Shown here in pieces: positions 10,761-20,845 of a stretch of DNA of 64,000 nucleotides. Origin of the DNA: Arbacia lixula (Eukaryota; Echinodermata; Echinoidea; Arbacioida; Arbaciidae); the NCBI GenBank assembly GCA_963669155.1, contig OZ022580.1, positions 28,687,598 through 28,751,597 of the forward strand. Reading direction: 5' to 3'. The position numbers were made by a program, and so were the translations under genes. The number at the start of each line of letters is the position of its first letter. Within the stretch, counting starts at the first letter, position 1. The notes below the pieces were generated by a model that saw only the letters and a list, made by a program, of their open reading frames with translations, was not told the DNA's origin and did not search any database.

Positions 10761-12354
10761 ATCCTCCCGTTTCTTCCATGATAATGGGACCTATACACGA
10801 ATCTTGACGTGGAAACGAACCGCCAGGAAGTTTAATTATATATCCCCAGGTCAAATTTAGAATCCTTTGCACCAGGGTATACAAAGCCACATGCTGGCAA
10901 TATCCACAGTACTCCGACAGCGCTTTAAAACGTTTTGGCCAGTCTTTAGGTAAAGTTCCAAATAATTAATATAAACATACATTATACATTACAGTTCAAG
11001 TGGTTTATTTAGAGCATATCATTCCGATGGGACGTAGTGATATACGTCGCGTAATGCACACACGGTTTGCATATATTTAACACACATACATAATTCACAC
11101 ACTTAGAGAGAGACCATATACATTGGGGAAGAGAAAAGTATTGGCAGCAGTAGAAATAGAAGCAGTAGTAGTAGAGATGTAAAAAAAAAAAGAGAGAGAG
11201 AGAGAGAGAAAAAGGGGAGGAGGGTGCCCGGCTGAGTTATATGCATTGATGTAGCATGTCCTTGCACGTGTGTGCCTCTTGGTGTAGCTTTAACGATGAA
11301 CGTGCAGTCTCATAATATGATGCATGACTTCGATTTTTCGTCCCCGCTGCCGCCACCGCTGCCATGCGGATGCGCTGAGGTACCACAACCAGCGCGGGAC
11401 CGCGCCAATTATTCATGGTCGGCTTCGCATGACAAGTGTCATGCCCGAGACCTGTAATGCACACATACAAGACATGCAGTCAGGGGCTTTACTGTGCCGA
11501 GACGGGCAAGATGCTCAACATGGGAGAGTCACGCACATACCTTCCGTTAGAGAACGGTACTCGAATATCATATAGCTAGCTCGCTGTATCCACATCTGCA
11601 GCCAGTGTGCATGTTAATGCAGAGTCATACACATGGCTATAAATGAATAATCTAATCCTTTAACCATTGATGAACCATGTGTCTACAAACCATATAGAGC
11701 ACCATTTCATCTGCCAGAGGAAGGGTTAAACCGTCGGATTCCTAACTATAGCACAACGTAAAAAAAAAACACATAAAGGAGTGTGGCGCACACAGGCAAT
11801 GGTAACGAATGAAACATGTAAGGATGGATTTTGCACAGAATTAGCCTACGCTATGAACATTTTCAATGTGGTTTACAAGAATATTCATGCAGGAGGTGTT
11901 AACATATAAGGGAACCTAAGGAAAACGTGCATGTGTGTCATTAACCATTGTTTGGGGTATGTCACAGGAACAAACCATTACACGCCACCGCTGCCCCCAT
12001 TTGGGCAATCCATGTAAGATGATACCTCTGTCTACTGCCATGACAGCTGGACATATGGCATTCAACTCAACGTATCATTGTCGATCTCTGGCACACTTTA
12101 TACATGTATATGCTATAACGCAGCTTTTGGTAGACTGGTAGAATAAAAAAGTTAATTTATGATAATAAAGCTAGGATTTGAGAAATACACATCCGTGAGA
12201 GTGTGAAGAAGGTGAAGACCGTGGTAAAAATCTTGCATTTCCTATTTGACTCGTGTGTCAGTGGCGTACTGAGAATGATATTTAAACTGTCCTGGAAAAC
12301 GCCACAGTATAGAGAACATGGTACGGCACGGTAAGGCTGCTCATGATATGAGTA
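10761..12354. other. Non-coding; one GC-rich block near 11330-11410
   Basis: An A11-(GA)n tract lies at 11181-11210. Positions 11330-11410 (CCGCTGCCGCCACCGCTGCC, GCGCGGGACCGCGCC) are more CpG-rich than their surroundings and could be a regulatory element. No coding gene is recognised. Confidence 0.45.
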
Positions 12355-12447
12355 TCAACCCTTTATAGATGTCATTTAGGCATTTTTGCACTGGTAATAC
12401 ACACCATTCCAATAGGGCAGTATGGAGTCTGGCAGAGAAGGAGTTAA
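12355..12447 (+). mobile_element. TTAA-bounded miniature element, copy 2
   Basis: It contains GGCATTTTTGCACTGGTAAT, ACACACCATTCCAATAGGGC and GGAGTCTGGCAGAGAAGGAG, and ends GAGTTAA. The left end has decayed to TCAACCCTTTATAG. Its right TTAA (12444-12447) is also the left TTAA of copy 3. Confidence 0.75.
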
Positions 12448-12534
12448 CTCTCTAAGCACCATTGAGGCATTTTTGCACCGGTAATACACACCATACCTAT
12501 AGGGCAGTATGGAGTCTGGCAGAGAAGGAGTTAA
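12444..12534 (+). mobile_element. 91-bp TTAA-bounded miniature element, copy 3
   Basis: The best-preserved copy: TTAACTCTCTAAGCACCATT at the left, GGAGTCTGGCAGAGAAGGAG then TTAA at the right, exactly 91 bp. It lies head to tail with copy 2. A further TTAACTGTTTATGTGCTATT, GAGGCATTATTCCG stretch starting at 12531 looks like the left part of a third truncated unit. Confidence 0.8.
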
Positions 12535-12559
12535 CTGTTTATGTGCTATTGAGGCATTA

Positions 12560-12818
12560 TTCCGCTGTAGTTCGGAAGAGAAGTAGTACAGTACCCATTG
12601 GAATAATAGACTCGTCCATAAAGGCTTTTACGGCTAGTGAGTACGAGTTTGAAATGCCATAGTGTTCTGAAAATGTTTTTGATTTTGCTCACAGCTTCAC
12701 CAATCTGCTCCATACATATTCATGTTTTTTTCCAACAATTTCGCTGAGGACTTGGTTTTCATTTAATTGGAAGCAATAGAACATACTTAATGACTTTTGA
12801 CCTGACCAGTCGCACTCC
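12560..12818. other. Non-coding, nothing recognised
   Basis: No gene or repeat is recognised apart from the truncated unit that overlaps its left edge. Confidence 0.5.
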
Positions 12819-13272
12819 TGTTATGTAGCAATTCATCTACCTTTAAATCTTCACCTTTTCCCCATCCTCTATTTGGTTTATACTAATCTCTGTTTTGTCT
12901 CTCCTGCTCTGACCACATCATTGAAATATTCTAAACATCCTCGCGCCCAAACCACACTTGACCCACATTCCATCTATACAAACACTTCCGAGTACTTTCT
13001 CTTTGTCTCTTAGTGAAGCCACCAGGCAGAGGCCACACCCCCAGCTTCTCCCATATTCTACATGTAAATGCTACCCCCAAAAGTTAGACCACACCCCCAA
13101 ATCCTGTTGTATCTCACGTGGCTCTAGCTGAGGAAAAAGCTTGTATCTTGTGAATCACTGAACGATGTGATCTGTTCTTTGTACATAATAAACGCATACT
13201 CTCATACTCAACTCTAAAAAGTCTGATGCTCGTTATTCGTGTACCTCTCGACGCTGCAATAATATTACAAAC
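12819..13272 (+). mobile_element. Possible solo-LTR-like remnant
   Basis: The interval opens TGTTATG and closes TATTACA, as LTRs do (TG...CA). It carries CACGTGG at 13116 and a polyadenylation signal in TACATAATAAACGC at 13183-13196. A pyrimidine-rich CTCTCATACTCAACTC and a GT-poor tail like R-U5 follow. I see no target duplication, primer site, gag or pol, so this is a weak call. An ordinary stretch of intron is the alternative. Confidence 0.2.
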
Positions 13273-13595
13273 ACACACCGATCCCAAACACGACACTCCA
13301 GCTGTACCTTACACTAAATAAACGCTTATGAACGTTTGCAACGTTTACACTCATCACACGTAAAGTACAACCTGAGGACAAGACCACAGATAACTCTCAT
13401 ATTTCCACTATACTTAACCTCGCTTCTACAAGCTCCAAGGGCTATCTATATTCATAATCCTCGTCAGAAGCCTTTTTGTAAGCCTCTCATGGGGTGCAAT
13501 CTACGATATACACAACGAAAGCCCGTATAAAGACGCGGTATCCAAAATGATATTACGCACCGCACTCATGACATTATTTCAGTAACATCGCTCAT
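13273..13595. other. Non-coding, nothing recognised
   Basis: Short unsupported frames only. Confidence 0.5.
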
Positions 13596-13599
13596 CTAT

Positions 13600-13860
13600 A
13601 ATGCATGACAAATTTACTGTCGGTAAAATGGGCGCGGGTTGCCAAGGACAATAGATGCGATAGATCGAGAGATGGACGCATTATACAGGCTCGTCATATC
13701 GCGTGCGTCTGGGAGACGACAAATGGAAGATGCGAAAAGGCAGCCATTGGCGTAATTGCAACACGACGCGGTGGGCAGGAATTGCTATCGATCGATTGTG
13801 GGTCCCGATAATTAGGTTTGAAAGGTCATTGTTCAAAGGTTCCCCAGTGCTTGCGCCAAT
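13600..13860. promoter_or_regulatory. Candidate intronic enhancer block
   Basis: A CpG-rich island inside AT-rich intron. It packs several factor-like motifs: ATCGATCGAT near 13788, GGACAATAGA (SOX-like), and AAAGGTCATTGTTCAAAGGT at 13820-13839. The last combines an AGGTCA nuclear-receptor half-site, CATTGTTC (SOX-like) and TTCAAAGG (TCF/LEF-like). No convincing frame is present. Function is inferred. Confidence 0.3.
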
Positions 13861-15695
13861 CCACCCCTCTACCTCCCCCTCCCTATCTCTCTCCCCCTCC
13901 ATCTCTTCGTCCCTTGAGCCTTACATTAACAGGAAAGCGCGAGGGAAAATGACATCTCAAATGCAGTGCTCGCATTCATTGTCATGATTGTAACCATAGC
14001 TAACATCGCGTGCGCCGTGCCCTTGCAAGAGTGATGGTAATTTTGCTAATGCGCCGAGGAATGCGACATGTTCTTATCTACTCACATTATGAGTCGCATG
14101 CTCCAATGGTGGTTATGTTGAATGACATTTCTCGCCGCATGAAATGCGATGAGGGATTGCACAGTCTGTATAGTCCAAAGAAATTAAATTCATATGCCTT
14201 TATCCAAATACTTCTTCTCGAAGCAAAGCACTCTATACAATAATCTGTGCTATTTATAGTATTCGTCACGTTGGTAATGGTTTACGTACTTGGTAAATGC
14301 AATTAATTACAGTTATACTTTTTAAGATCCAACCCATTCAGGGAGAAAACACACATAAGATGAATTCAATATAATTGTAAAACTTCTCTCTTAGATTTGC
14401 GTGGTTGATGTTATTTTGTTCAGGCGCCATGATTTAAAGATCTGCTTTACCACAAATGTGTGCAAGTCTGTGTATTCCATTGGGACAAGACCTGTTTCAC
14501 CAGATGGCTTTCATCATACCAATTTCATATTCCAATTATACCGTACCGCGGTATTCCCAACTGATATCAACGTTTACGATCTTCCTATTCACTGATGACG
14601 TGGTTAGACAGCAATATCTTATGATGAAACGTGCAGATTGTATGACGGAGCCTTTCCGCAGTAAGCAAATCCCCTGAATTGCAATTTAATTGTTACTCCA
14701 TAGTTGACGAAACGTCTGGAATCAAATCGTCTTTTCGGCGCTGTCGAATATCTATTGCTCTAAACGAATGTTCTTACATTTTTTTTCAAATCGAAGTAAA
14801 AATAAAATCGACGTTAACCACGTTTACGCATGCAGAATGGTGTAGCGGCATGAAATTTCGTTCTTCCCTGCGGTGTCACATCCATCTTCACATTTTACCG
14901 CCAGACAGAAATTTGATAACTTCTTCTCCCATCGCTCACGCTTCTCTGAAGATGTCTTTTCTCGTTTGTTGAATCCGTTAAAACGTCACAAATTTGTATC
15001 CTCCCATGGTGCACCTCAAATGGATGCGCGGAAAGCGCGATATTAGATTTCCTCACCAACTTGGGTGGGAAAACCGCTTTCTGAGCCTACAACGTTTAGA
15101 CAGCGAGTATGGTTAAGATGGTGAGGCACTGCCAATACTTCTCGGCTGTCGCGATCACCCAAAGGTATGTTCTGGATTCATCTCTTAACGACCTCTTTTT
15201 CGTCGAGGTGCACAATCAAACTTTTAGACGGATTGGATTCCTACCTACCTCACCCTTTGTTGCTTGTTCTTTTCTTTCTTCTCCTTTCCCCCCATTGGAG
15301 GCCGCGGGTTGTTCTTTGTTGACAGTCAACAGAAAGCCGAGGCGGACTATCGCCGCAGAGAGAGCGGGAGATCATTAAAGGTTGACGCTTGCCCAAGGGC
15401 CTTTAATTGCGCAGGAGAAAAGTGATCGTCCTTGCCCGCAGGAAATAAAATGAAGTAAAACAAAGCGTGAAGCCATTGCCTAAAAATATTAAGATGTTAC
15501 CGTATCAAAAATGATCAGGAGGGGTCTTTTAAAGCGAGGGATCACCGCTCCCACTCTCTCACATATTCACACACCTAGTGCTACCTGCAGTCACGAGCAA
15601 ATCATGGACATTTGATTTTACTATCATGAAAGCGGGTTTGAATTCAAATACAGGCGGGATCATGATTACGATGTCACTCTCGCTCGCACACGCTC
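13861..15695. other. Non-coding; a second GC-rich block at 15290-15440
   Basis: Pyrimidine-rich at 13860-13915. Positions 15330-15440 (GCCGAGGCGGACTATCGCCG, CTTGCCCAAGGGCC, TTTAATTGCGCAGG) stand out in composition, with a homeodomain-type TAATTG, and could be a conserved non-coding element. No gene is recognised. Confidence 0.4.
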
Positions 15696-15699
15696 CCTC

Positions 15700-15772
15700 A
15701 CCACACACACACACACACACCTATATATGTATTTATATCTACACATACATGCACACACACACGTTATCTATA
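15700..15772. repeat. (CA)n and TATA/CACA microsatellite
   Basis: ACACACAC tract at 15703-15722, an ATATATGTATTTATAT stretch, then a second ACACACACAC at 15753-15762. Confidence 0.85.
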
Positions 15773-15774
15773 TG

Positions 15775-16100
15775 TATCCACTTGAAGAAAAATCTTTTAT
15801 ATCCGCATTCACTTTATATATGGCAATCGCACAAATAAGCTACCTTTATATCAGATGATAACTTTTAAAATTTATTCCGACATGCACCCTCTCACCGGAC
15901 TAAAATGTACTGTTATGATTTATGTAACGCGCAGAGAAGCCTCAATTGGAGCAAATGATATGGCATATTCAGTCAATATTTTTTAATGTTGACTGACCGC
16001 CAACTACATTCTAAAGGGAAGTAGCTTCCATTTCGCCGCGAGAGAACTCACAGGATGCTACTTTAGTTGGAAGCCCTTTGGCCGCCCACTTTTGGACTAA
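15775..16100. other. Non-coding, nothing recognised
   Basis: No supported feature. Confidence 0.5.
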
Positions 16101-16107
16101 GGGGTCT

Positions 16108-16165
16108 GCGGAAAGTGCTTTTTAGGAGCGGCTTTTTAGAGCCGCCAAAAGCTCTTTCTGTCCGC
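16108..16165. repeat. Imperfect hairpin
   Basis: GCGGAAAGTGCTTTTTAGGA and its near-complement around 16146-16165 form a stem. A perfect inner GCGGCT-TTTTAG-AGCCGC lies at 16128-16145. It looks like a small foldback element. See the rejected list for the histone stem-loop alternative. Confidence 0.55.
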
Positions 16166-16831
16166 AAAGGCTGTTGGGGCAGGTCAAATCGTATAATGGA
16201 GTGTTCTGATTGGTTGATGGTTATTTATATCCCCGTAAGACATCCATGACCATTTGGCATGGCATGTACCGTATAATGCTATGTAATTACTGCAAGTGTC
16301 CCACTTTTTATTTAATCTATAACCAGTCCCTGTGGCTCAATTTCTGTCTTTCTACCTTATATTTGCGTTGGCACAGACAGTTTGTTCTGTTAAGGTGCTG
16401 GGCATCAACAAAAATATACCTCTAACATGTTTAACACATGTGATTATACAGCAAATTTGTAAGGCTAATGATGCATCAATTTCGCAGTGAGGAGCATATG
16501 TCATGTAATAAGTTTAATTGGCTCTCAGATGTATATATGATTCATGGAAACATATATGAAATGCAGCACCTTTCAAAGAAATACGAAACTACATCTGGTT
16601 TTGATAATCCTATCCAATTTCAAATATGATGACTATTGTGTATTTTTAGCATGTACTGTTATGCTCCATAGAATCCCTAATCTAGTGCCGATCTGGCATG
16701 GGGCGTTGGAGGCTCCCACATGTAATAAATTGACGTGCCTTCTCAGAAAATGCTTGATGGGCTGAATCGAAAACCCAGCTCTCGAGCACGGCCCAGGAGA
16801 CAGGACTGTAGCGCAGGCTTTTTATTAGGAT

Positions 16832-16922
16832 TTAACTCCTTCTCCGCTAGGTTCTGCACTGCCCAATGAGAATGGTGTGTATTACAAGTGCGAAAATGCC
16901 TCAATGGTGCATAAAAAGTTAC
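16832..16922 (-). mobile_element. 91-bp TTAA-bounded miniature element, copy 4
   Basis: In reverse orientation: TTAACTCCTTCTCCGCTAGG at the left, then GCACTGCCCAATGAGAATGG, TGTGTATTACAAGTGCG and GAAAATGCCTCAATGGTGCA. It ends in the slightly decayed AAAAAGTTAC. Length is 91 bp, matching copies 1 and 3. Confidence 0.75.
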
Positions 16923-17168
16923 GATACGTGCTGCATGCAAGAAAAATGATGGAAAGATATTCTATACGACGAGATATGCAATTTAAGAAAAAAAAATAAT
17001 GATTGAATGCGTAGGTTGAGAGCATGCTGTTTTGCTCTAGGCCATACTTGATCACGTTATCACTTTCTCATCTGTTTTGTGTTAGGGGCATTTGCTAACA
17101 CTGTTTGCCAAAGAGGGCTAGGAAATGAAGAAACGGCCGAGCTGTCTGGGTAAACATAATAATCATAT

Positions 17169-17229
17169 ACCCCGAGGGATTTTGAACCTCTGCTATTTTG
17201 CGATCGAATTCACTACAATACTATGGCCA
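17169..17229 (-). mobile_element. Degraded tRNA-derived SINE head
   Basis: On the minus strand it reads CCATAGTATTGTAGTGAATT, CGATCGCAAAATAGCAGA, then GGTTCAAAATCCCTCGGGG. The last part resembles a polymerase III B box (GGTTCGANNCC), and TAGTATTGTAGTG could be a decayed A box. It does not fold as an intact tRNA, so I read it as a SINE head. Its body would extend toward lower coordinates. Confidence 0.35.
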
Positions 17230-17790
17230 TGATGTCTGCAAGAAGTATAGTAATGTAACCTAAATGGTGAATATTGGCTGTTTTTGAAGCATTGTTCTAC
17301 TCACCCACCTTCCCCCTATCTCACAAATATATTTTCGAAATAGCTTCAAATAGATAGTATGGTCGTGACGTTTACTTAAAGGCATATACGAACACATTGC
17401 GTATCTTACTACTGATACGTAAGACACGATTCATGTATTGGCATCATACCCTAAGAGTGTGTTAATTTGTGTATATTTAACAGAGTGATGTGATGAACTT
17501 TAAAAGGATAAGCAAACAATATCGCGGGGAAGAACAAACGTCATCATTCCTAACTCTGAAACTGTTCAGTGCCTATCTTCTACTTGACTTATACATGCCG
17601 TTGTATATTTCAGGCATGTATACAGTGAGAACCAAATCCCTTCAGGCATTATATCCCAAAATGATATGTGTAAGGAATTATCGTCTCCGGAAATGAACAA
17701 AGATACAGCAGCATCTCACAGTCTTGTTTCCTTAACAACGTGTAGGATATTCAGCCTGTGTATATAATATTTCTAGATGCAGACGTAAAA
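17230..17790. other. Non-coding, nothing recognised
   Basis: No supported feature. Confidence 0.5.
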
Positions 17791-17892
17791 TCATGTCTTT
17801 TTGCGCAAACAAGGTATATGTTGCACTGGTAATACACGCCCTTCACATAGGCAAAGTAATATTACTTTGTGGTTCGACAGAGAAGGAGTTAA
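17791..17892 (+). mobile_element. TTAA-type miniature element, copy 5, with palindromic insert
   Basis: CTTTTTGCGCAAACAAGG, TTGCACTGGTAATACACGCC and CGACAGAGAAGGAG then TTAA keep the family order. The left TTAA is lost. CAAAGTAATATTACTTTG (17852-17869), an 18-bp perfect palindrome, replaces part of the usual middle and lengthens the copy to about 102 bp. Confidence 0.6.
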
Positions 17893-19100
17893 TCACCCAA
17901 GTCTGCCAATGTTCGTTTTTTAGCAGCTCTTATGTGGAAGTCTTCATCACATACGTCGTGCCGTGTTTTCCACACCCCCGTATTGCGCCTTCTTTCAAGG
18001 ATCTAGTATACGTAAATAATTTGAGCCTAGAATAGTATTGGAAACCTTCAACACGTCTTTCTGGTGTAAGAAATACAATATAATGATAGAAGAGTCCCTG
18101 AAGCAGGAACGTGTTTTGCAGGGATTCCTTATTCGGGAAAGGCGTTAATATTCTTTCATTACTATGCTTTTCATCTTCCCGAAACGCTATTCCATTGTGG
18201 TATATCATTGTGAGCCCACGCACGATATTTCTCTCTAGGCATGAGCGGTACTATAAAAAGGATACCACAAGCATGGTAATAATCTGTCCTTCATCAGTGA
18301 AACATTGGAAGCTGTTGTATATTCATGGTTTCTGAGAGAACCGCCACAGTCCAAAGACTACAATGTATATCCCCTCCTTCCTCCCCCACACATAAACATC
18401 GTCACGTTCGCTCCTTCTATCGCTTTACATCCAGTTGGTCCACTCACATTTCTTGTCATTCACGTTTCGTCCGAAATGATGTACTTCAAAACAAACCTAC
18501 GTAAAATCGCACTCCGAACCTTAACCCTCACGCTATCCCGTAGTGAACAGTTTGTGCTTTTAGGTGAAAGGGGGAAGACCATGAAGACTAAGGGGGGTGG
18601 GGAGATATACTTGTTTCCCTGAAAGTCATGCAAAAATAGCAATCGATGATGGTCGTGGTGGTATTAACCCAGCAGATGAAATATGTAGCCTCTGAGTCAC
18701 ACAGATGCAGTACACGCCGCGAATACAATGTGTTTGCACTATGTTCACATCTACTGCGGATAGCGCGAAATCAACCATTTTGTGCCAATAATCCTCTTCC
18801 AACATATCCAAAATCTGGCAAATATCACAAACGAGGTATGCTCCGGGGTGTATGACCAAATGAGAGTTCCATGATAAATTTATCTTTCAGAAACATGTAC
18901 ATAGCTACTATATCATACAAAACAGCACGAACTTACATTGTTTTAATATCTCATTAAAGCATAAGCATATACAAAACTATATTGACGTATGGCATAAAAT
19001 ATCTATGAAATATATATTGATATTTACCTTGATCACGATTGAGAGAAAAGCCTACTTGTTAACGCAACTCAGACCTCACTTCAAGCATGAATGTCAGAGA
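17893..19100. other. Non-coding, nothing recognised
   Basis: AT-rich intron. Open frames up to 105 codons have no recognisable domain. Confidence 0.5.
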
Positions 19101-19104
19101 ACGT

Positions 19105-19325
19105 TTGTACTCAGAATTATATGTAGTAAGTTCTCTGTCATTTTCGGGTAAAATGATGAAAGGAAACCCACATAGATTTCCGTCCAATTTTTGTTATCGA
19201 AATGTAATGATCGAAAGCTACTATTGGGATTACCTTATTCTCTGAGTTTTATGTGGTAGGTTATCTATGATCGTCCGTTAAAATAAGAAAGGAATATCAG
19301 TTTACATTTTCGTCCTCATTCTAAA
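19105..19325. repeat. Diverged tandem duplication, about 130 bp
   Basis: TCAGAATTATATGTAGTAAG, AAAATGATGAAAGGAAA and ATTTCCGTCC near 19110-19185 recur as TGAGTTTTATGTGGTAGG, AAAATAAGAAAGGAA and ATTTTCGTCC near 19240-19315. Confidence 0.55.
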
Positions 19326-19464
19326 GTGAGTGATCGCCTACGAGAACTGTTACCTTCCAATCTGCATAAGTGCAAGCGGACATCACACTTCGGCGTCTGC
19401 AAGGTGAGATCCTCATTCTTCATAATTACCTGAGTAGACGTCTCTAATTTCAATATTAGCCGCA

Positions 19465-19785
19465 GTTCAATATTGATGAAGCTGTCGGAGAAGAAAAGAT
19501 CACTACAGGTATATAATTGATACAACAGATGATATATAAATTACTTTAAAGCGTCCGGTTGCAAGCAAAATATCGCTTTTGTGGATTCCTGTACACGAAA
19601 TGGTGAAAACAATACACACTTTCCACTGAAACAGTAGTAGGAGCTTCTAATATCACCTTAAACCGAAGTTGAATATCCATGAGGTTGAATATTGGTAAAG
19701 CTGTCGGAGAAGAAAGGATTACTACAGGAATGTATTAGTGATAAAGCAGATGGTATGTAAATCACTTTAACTCTTTGTAAAAGAG
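19465..19785. repeat. Tandem duplication, 219-bp offset
   Basis: GCTGTCGGAGAAGAAA at 19481 recurs at 19700. Both are followed by (G/A)GAT(C/T)ACTACAGG, GATA(C/A)A(A/G)CAGATG and AATCACTTTAA-like blocks. Confidence 0.75.
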
Positions 19786-19789
19786 AGCT

Positions 19790-20325
19790 GCTGTTATTGT
19801 TAATCTAAGCGGTAGATGATCTAAACTTTGCTTGATCACAATGTTAAAATATACTGGTATTTCATAATATTTATGAGATAAAGAGAGGCGATAACGTGAG
19901 TGAGAGCACTTGCTCTATTGCACGTGTATATATCCGTATGTCACCGTATAATATAATCCGTAGGTCGTGTTGAATTGATGGTATCTGAAGATGTATAGCT
20001 TGCTTGTTGTAGGTGCTTACCACTGTAAAAACGCCCCCTCACACACACACACAAACACACACAGTATCATAGGCACATAATATATTCACCGGCACATTAT
20101 TGAGAACAGCACTGGGGATGATATATCATATTTTAGAGTGCAACATTGCTAATAGGAAATAATCGGAGTGGGCGTATCGAAGGCGTTGTATTGCAATACT
20201 GAGTGGTGAGAGGCCCTGACACATCTCGACCAAACTTAATATTTTATACCTGAATTGACATAGATATAAATATTACCATAATCTCTCTTTTTTCTTTTTT
20301 TTCTCTATGTTTATAAATGTGTGTA
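19790..20325. other. Non-coding, short CA tract
   Basis: An ACACACACACA tract lies at 20041-20061. Nothing else is recognised. Confidence 0.5.
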
Positions 20326-20328
20326 CAG

Positions 20329-20450
20329 TGAAACAGGCGGTCTTTATGAGATTGTGGTATTCATTAAGAGTCTCCATTAATACAGACACCAATGACAAAC
20401 ATCGTTAAAGGAAAACAAAAATACTGATATTAATGGACAGGTGGTCGATT
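20329..20450. repeat. GTGAAAC...AGGTGGTC dispersed repeat
   Basis: It begins ACAGTGAAACAGGCGGTCTT and ends GGACAGGTGGTCGATTA, with an AAGAGTCTCCATTAATACAG middle. Both ends match the copies at 40826, 46313 and 48797. Confidence 0.5.
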
Positions 20451-20513
20451 ATGCATGTTGCACTATATCCCATTCGAGTTAATAGGAAGTTGACGATGAT
20501 ATATTCGTGCCTG

Positions 20514-20517
<4 letters not shown>

Positions 20518-20559
<42 letters not shown>
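20518..20559. repeat. (TG)n microsatellite
   Basis: About 20 uninterrupted TG units. Confidence 0.95.
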
Positions 20560-20562
<3 letters not shown>

Positions 20563-20569
20563 GGTCTGT

Positions 20570-20845
20570 CCAGGGCCTCTGAGCTGCGTGCAGGCAGGGT
20601 GGCCAGTCTGACCCTCATTATGTCTCAGCGGATGAATAAAGAGGGTGCATGAGTGGCGGGAATGCGTTCTAGCGTGTGGGCTTTAATGTCAATAGTCGAT
20701 GGCGGGTAATGAACAGGCTGGCACAACGCAGCAATGCGCGGCTCCTTTTTATCGGAATCATTTTGGCGAGGGGCTTCTTTCAATTGGCAAGGCTGAGCGA
20801 AAAAGTGTTTACAGCAAATCCGAGACGACAGATTATGGTATTTTT
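20570..20845. promoter_or_regulatory. Candidate conserved non-coding element
   Basis: GC-balanced, low-repeat sequence between AT-rich flanks, for example GGCCAGTCTGACCCTCATTA, GGGCTTTAATGTCAATAG and TCAATTGGCAAGGCTGAGCG. It contains TAAT-type and CAATAG-type motifs. There is no good coding frame. The call rests on composition alone. Confidence 0.25.

Noticed and set aside
12819-13272. Complete LTR retrotransposon
   Set aside because: Only LTR-like features are seen; there is no second LTR, primer site, gag or pol frame, or target duplication.
16128-16165. Histone-mRNA-like stem-loop (GGCTTTTTAGAGCC with a following purine/pyrimidine stretch)
   Set aside because: The stem is GCGGCT/AGCCGC with a six-base loop, not the histone consensus with a four-base loop. 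No histone frame precedes it, and it sits within a larger imperfect hairpin.
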